Source: Niastella vici (GTDB lineage: Bacteria > Bacteroidota > Bacteroidia > Chitinophagales > Chitinophagaceae). Taken from it: DNA of 64,000 bases. The notes beneath the pieces were generated by a model. The model was not told the origin of the DNA and searched no databases. It was given only the letters and a program-made list of their open reading frames with translations. Position numbers and translations under genes: made by a program. The stretch covers positions 143,884 through 207,883 of the forward strand of contig NZ_LVYD01000049.1 in the NCBI RefSeq assembly GCF_002077945.1, read 5' to 3'. The stretch's first letter is position 1. The number at the start of each line of letters is the position of its first letter. Below are positions 63,078 to 64,000 of this stretch, piece after piece.

Positions 63078-63806
63078 TTAGTTGGGATTCGATCGTTGTT
63101 CGCCATTGATGGCCGTAAACAGGGCCACGATGTCTTTATCGAGGTCAATGATCCTGTTCTGTAGTTTTATATGCTGATCGAGGAAGATATTACGGGTGTC
63201 TGTGAGGCTATCGACCAGCTTGTATATTTCGCTGAATGCGCCCCTGAAATTATCAAAGTCTTCATCGAGGCTGCAAATGTCGATCTCCATTTCCTTATAG
63301 TTCCTGATAATGGGGGAGAAGTAATTGTCATCGAAATCATCAAACTGCAGTTCCAGTTTTTCCTGTTGCTGTTCAGTACCGGCGTATTCCTTTTCTGCGG
63401 CCATTAAACCATCGGCATAGGCATCGAAGGTATGGTTAAAGGTATGCAATTGCGTTAGCAGCGGCTGGGTGTCGTAGCACACGCGTTCATTTTCGTCGAT
63501 AGATTCAATTTCGTTTTCTGTAAGCGGGCCGCCTTCCTGCAGGTAATGCAGCATGGGCGTTAGCAACAGGTATTCGTTTTGCAGGTTGTTGAAAATAACC
63601 TGGCATTGATGTAATGTTTTGGTGGCCGAGGTATAGTAAGTAAGTAGTTTCGTCAATACCTGGCTGTACTCCTGCGATTGGTTGTGCAGCGCAACATATT
63701 TTTCAATGGCTTCCTGTTCCAACGCGCTTAAAGGCGCCTCACTGTTGTACTCCAGTTTTATCACATGAAAAGGATGGTCAATGATAGTAGGTTTCATATG
63801 CCCCAT
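63078..63806 (-). CDS. Coiled-coil protein of unknown function
   Basis: A 242-residue protein without signal peptide or membrane segment, rich in Glu, Gln, Leu and Asp, with long helices of heptad character (about residues 25-75, 120-160 and 185-235). Cytosolic location is likely. I do not recognise a family. The start could be the second Met (MKPTIIDHPF, 63797). It stands alone in the window, separated from the DeoR-type gene by 181 bases. Confidence 0.65.
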   Translation of the reverse strand: MGHMKPTIIDHPFHVIKLEYNSEAPLSALEQEAIEKYVALHNQSQEYSQVLTKLLTYYTSATKTLHQCQVIFNNLQNEYLLLTPMLHYLQEGGPLTENEIESIDENERVCYDTQPLLTQLHTFNHTFDAYADGLMAAEKEYAGTEQQQEKLELQFDDFDDNYFSPIIRNYKEMEIDICSLDEDFDNFRGAFSEIYKLVDSLTDTRNIFLDQHIKLQNRIIDLDKDIVALFTAINGEQRSNPN

Positions 63807-63948
63807 ATTTCTATAAAGCTACCAATTATTAAGGCAATAAATAATGTAAGGGGGGTAATTGTAATTTCTTCAGGAAAATTGAATTTTTATTACCGGTTCT
63901 GCAAAATGGGCCCGGTTTTATTAAACAGATCAGACAATTATTGGCCAA

Positions 63949-63965
63949 GGTGTAATGTTTACACC
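63949..63965. repeat. Small inverted repeat near the right edge
   Basis: GGTGTAA/TTACACC around a 3-base centre. It is followed by AGAGGCTGTCTCAAAAG and a short CTCAAA/TTTGAG repeat at the very end, which could be one half of a terminator or of an insertion-sequence end continuing outside the window. Confidence 0.35.
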
Positions 63966-64000
63966 AAAAGCAAAGAGGCTGTCTCAAAAGTAATTTGAGG

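Overview
The window looks like a chromosomal segment of a Bacteroidota bacterium, most likely family Chitinophagaceae (Niastella/Chitinophaga type). This rests on two SusC/SusD pairs, an ECF sigma/FecR cassette, tandem MacB/FtsX-like permeases, DUF4142, DUF4397 and DNRLRE proteins, a SpmA-SpmB fusion in a presumed non-sporulating genome, and the order miaB - sigma54 activator - lptE - acidic protein - secG. Most genes lie on the minus strand. The species is inferred from gene content only.

Layout. 1-20 kb is housekeeping: a nearly complete membrane pyrophosphatase cut by the left edge, a giant AsmA-like protein, TrmH, two thioredoxin-fold proteins, a DUF4142 lipoprotein, a BrkB-like membrane protein coupled to MltG, then secG / acidic protein / lptE / sigma54 activator / miaB, a DNRLRE surface protein, an LCM-type methyltransferase, an Lrp regulator with a small partner, and tRNA-Gly(CCC). 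20-40.6 kb is one efflux-like locus: TolC and ATPase 1 form one transcription unit; HlyD, a small cysteine-containing secreted peptide, ATPase 2 and five tandem permeases form another. A divergently encoded sigma54-type response regulator and histidine kinase probably control both, since a 16-base motif recurs upstream of each unit. 40.6-50.9 kb is an ECF sigma - FecR - SusC - SusD - zinc metalloprotease locus, suggesting regulated uptake and processing of a peptide-like nutrient. 51-53.8 kb holds YchF and the SpmAB-like protein. 53.8-62.9 kb is a second SusC/SusD locus with a DUF4397 lipoprotein and a macroglobulin/plug protein, preceded by a DeoR-type regulator. A coiled-coil protein of unknown role ends the window.

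The most unusual signal is not a gene. At nine places there are imperfect tandem arrays of 7-base units. At most loci two arrays face each other as an inverted pair around a short spacer. The same heptamer words recur at distant loci, and three loci have entered coding sequence: the TlpA-like signal peptide, the LptE N-terminus and the FecR linker. They resemble in period the heptameric STRR repeats of heterocystous cyanobacteria, but I know of no description of paired inverted heptad arrays in this group.
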